Assembly: GCA_012271025.1 (NCBI GenBank)
Contig: JAAXHF010000668.1
Location: 1-14,916, forward strand
Direction of reading: 5' to 3'
Length of the DNA: 14,916 nucleotides
Source: Deltaproteobacteria bacterium
GTDB taxonomy: Bacteria; Desulfobacterota_B; Binatia; Bin18
Below are positions 13,485-14,916 of this stretch, in pieces. A model generated the notes under the pieces. That model had not been told where the DNA came from and made no database searches. It worked only from the letters and a program-made list of their open reading frames with translations. How positions within the stretch are numbered: position 1 is the stretch's first letter; every line of letters begins with the position of its first letter. Both the position numbers and the translations under genes were made by a program.

Positions 13485-14916
13485 CTAGACCGGATCGGCC
13501 ACCCGCACCGGTCTGGCGGTCGCCGGCTGCGCGGCGGAGGGTCTTTGCACCGGGCTGGGCCAGAAGACAGCCGGATCCAAATTCTGAAACAGCCGGTGCT
13601 GGCGCTCCATCCGCTCCAAGCCGCGCCAGTCCCGGTCAGCAAGCGGCCGGCCGGCTCGGTGCCGCTCAACCATCCGCACACAGTGCTGAAAGTTCTCCGC
13701 GTGCAGCCCGATTCGCGCTTCGGCATGGTCCGGCGTCACCCGCCGGGTCAGCATGAAGGGCCAGTCCGAGGCTTGCAGCAGGAGGAGTTCCCGGCCGGCC
13801 TGCCGCAGGATACGCCGTTCGTGCGGGTCAGGCGTCTCGCCGAGCGCAGCCTGACCCAGCCGCTGCATTGCGCTCTCGGCCTGGTACACCTGACGCCACA
13901 ACGCCCGCGTCGCGTCGTTCAACCAGCCCCGATGATCCCCGCCCTCGCCCCACGATGACTCGACGAGATCAAGCGGCTGCCGCACCGGGCTGTGGTCCAG
14001 AAAGGCTCCGCAGGGGGTGAGCGTCCCGGCTTGATGGAGCCCGAGCTGCCGGATCAGTTCGACCAGCCACTGGACGCCCTCAAACCACCAGTGCCCAAAC
14101 AGCTCGGTATCGAACGCGGCGACCACAATCCCGGGCTCGCCGGTCTGCTGCCAGTGGCTGCGCAGCCGCTCGTGCAGCAGGCTGGCAAACTGGGCCGCGT
14201 GCGCGCTGGCCATGCCAAACGCGGCTTCCGGGACGTAGGGCTGTTTGCCGTCCAGGCCCGGCCGACGGTCGGTGATTCGCCAGTAGCGCAGCTCTCCCCC
14301 GGCGTGTTTCTTATGAAACTCGAGATACCACGCATCGCTCGGATAGCCTCCGGCGCGCTGCCAGACCCGCAGGCTGGTATCGAAATCCCGGGTGAACAGG
14401 TCCAGCGGGGCCGAGCGGTCCTGGCCCGTGGTCTGATGGACACGCAGCGGACTCGGACGCGCCGAGCCGGCCAGACTCGCCGTAAGCTGGGGCTGATCGA
14501 TCAGGCAGTACTGGAGGCCGGCTGTAGTCAGGAAGCGGTCAATGCCCGGACGGGCGACAGACCGGTCGGCTGACGGGCCGTCCATTCCGAGCGGCGGGGT
14601 CCAGTCTCCAGCCGGACGGTAGCCGCACTCCGGCAGCCAGCAGCCCTGAGCCGGGGTCCCGAAATGGCGCTCGGAACAGCCTGCGCCCAGCTCAATCTGA
14701 GCCCGCACAGCGGCATCCGTGCCGAGCAGCGGCAGATAGGCATGGCTGGCGGCCGAGGGCAGCATCTCGACCCCAGCGGCCGTTTGCAGCTGGCGGAAGC
14801 CGCCGATGATGTCGGCCGCCAGATCGTGCTGAAAAAACCGCCCGATGTGCTGGTAATAGCTGGCCCATAGGCCGGCCACCCGGGCCAGCTCGGCCTCGTT
14901 GCGGGCGTCGAAGGTC
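13485..14916 (-). CDS. second GH57 glucan branching-type enzyme, N-terminus outside window
   Basis: 476 residues are visible and the frame stays open to the right edge, so about 100 N-terminal residues including the HQP motif are missing. No start is claimed inside the window; a GTG at 14877-14879 is internal, because upstream codons continue the alignment with the paralogue. Present are GVEMLPSAASHAYLPLL, WLPECGYRP with the likely nucleophile Glu at 14628-14630, AAFDTELFGHWWFEG with the likely Asp at 14109-14111, and SSWGEGGDHRGWLN. It aligns along its whole visible length with the GH57 enzyme at 2806-4488, so both are branching-type GH57 proteins, diverged copies rather than a recent duplication. 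The C-terminus ends in a Pro/Ala/Val-rich tail. The next gene starts 104 bp downstream. The two copies may differ in chain-length preference. Confidence 0.9.
   Translation of the reverse strand, partial: TFDARNEAELARVAGLWASYYQHIGRFFQHDLAADIIGGFRQLQTAAGVEMLPSAASHAYLPLLGTDAAVRAQIELGAGCSERHFGTPAQGCWLPECGYRPAGDWTPPLGMDGPSADRSVARPGIDRFLTTAGLQYCLIDQPQLTASLAGSARPSPLRVHQTTGQDRSAPLDLFTRDFDTSLRVWQRAGGYPSDAWYLEFHKKHAGGELRYWRITDRRPGLDGKQPYVPEAAFGMASAHAAQFASLLHERLRSHWQQTGEPGIVVAAFDTELFGHWWFEGVQWLVELIRQLGLHQAGTLTPCGAFLDHSPVRQPLDLVESSWGEGGDHRGWLNDATRALWRQVYQAESAMQRLGQAALGETPDPHERRILRQAGRELLLLQASDWPFMLTRRVTPDHAEARIGLHAENFQHCVRMVERHRAGRPLADRDWRGLERMERQHRLFQNLDPAVFWPSPVQRPSAAQPATARPVRVADPV

Overview
The window is about 15 kb of GC-rich bacterial DNA and is almost entirely a storage-polysaccharide (glycogen / alpha-glucan) region. 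Of the 15 genes I can support, 14 lie on the minus strand and one, a small gene, on the plus strand. The gene content is typical of a non-model Gram-negative-type bacterium: GlgA/GlgC with a GH57 rather than GH13 branching enzyme, a PPi-type phosphofructokinase, and GYD and ABM domain proteins. I cannot place the organism from sequence alone. A deep-branching proteobacterium-like or Tectomicrobia-like lineage is a guess, not a call. I saw no tRNA, rRNA, CRISPR array, insertion sequence or phage gene.

Right block (14916 to 10373, minus). A GH57 glucan-branching-type enzyme, cut by the window edge, is followed by an unusual three-part protein: an AMPK/CBM48-like glycogen-binding domain, an enterochelin-esterase-like alpha/beta hydrolase and a C-terminal Hsp20/alpha-crystallin domain. 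Next comes a compact GH13 enzyme whose catalytic region resembles GlgE-type maltosyltransferases. The last two genes overlap by 4 nt (GTGA).

Middle (10395 to 8621). A short plus-strand gene (weak DUF3303-like resemblance) converges on the GH13 gene and overlaps its 3' end by 23 bp. It has a good candidate promoter with a perfect 12-bp palindrome just upstream. A divergent minus-strand 6-phosphofructokinase carries the Asp/Lys pair expected of a pyrophosphate-dependent enzyme. The 368-bp gap between these two genes holds their control regions.

Left block (8424 to beyond position 1, minus). Ten genes run in one direction, most with gaps of 4 to 45 nt and clear Shine-Dalgarno sites. In transcription order they are: an unrecognised 247-aa protein (called P1 here), an ABM-domain protein, a 214-aa paralogue of P1 (P2), a 106-aa protein with two CxxC pairs, a GYD-domain protein, glgA, a GH57 branching enzyme, glgC, an aldo/keto reductase and a GH13 glycosidase truncated at the window edge.

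How it fits together (inference). GlgC makes ADP-glucose and PPi, GlgA polymerises the glucose, GH57 enzymes branch the chain, and the GH13 enzymes trim or rearrange alpha-glucan. A PPi-dependent PFK next door could use the PPi released by GlgC. The two most interesting unknowns are the five-gene P1/ABM/P2/CxxC/GYD cassette fused into the front of the glg operon and the glycogen-binding/esterase/Hsp20 fusion. Together they suggest an uncharacterised accessory or quality-control layer on polyglucan metabolism.
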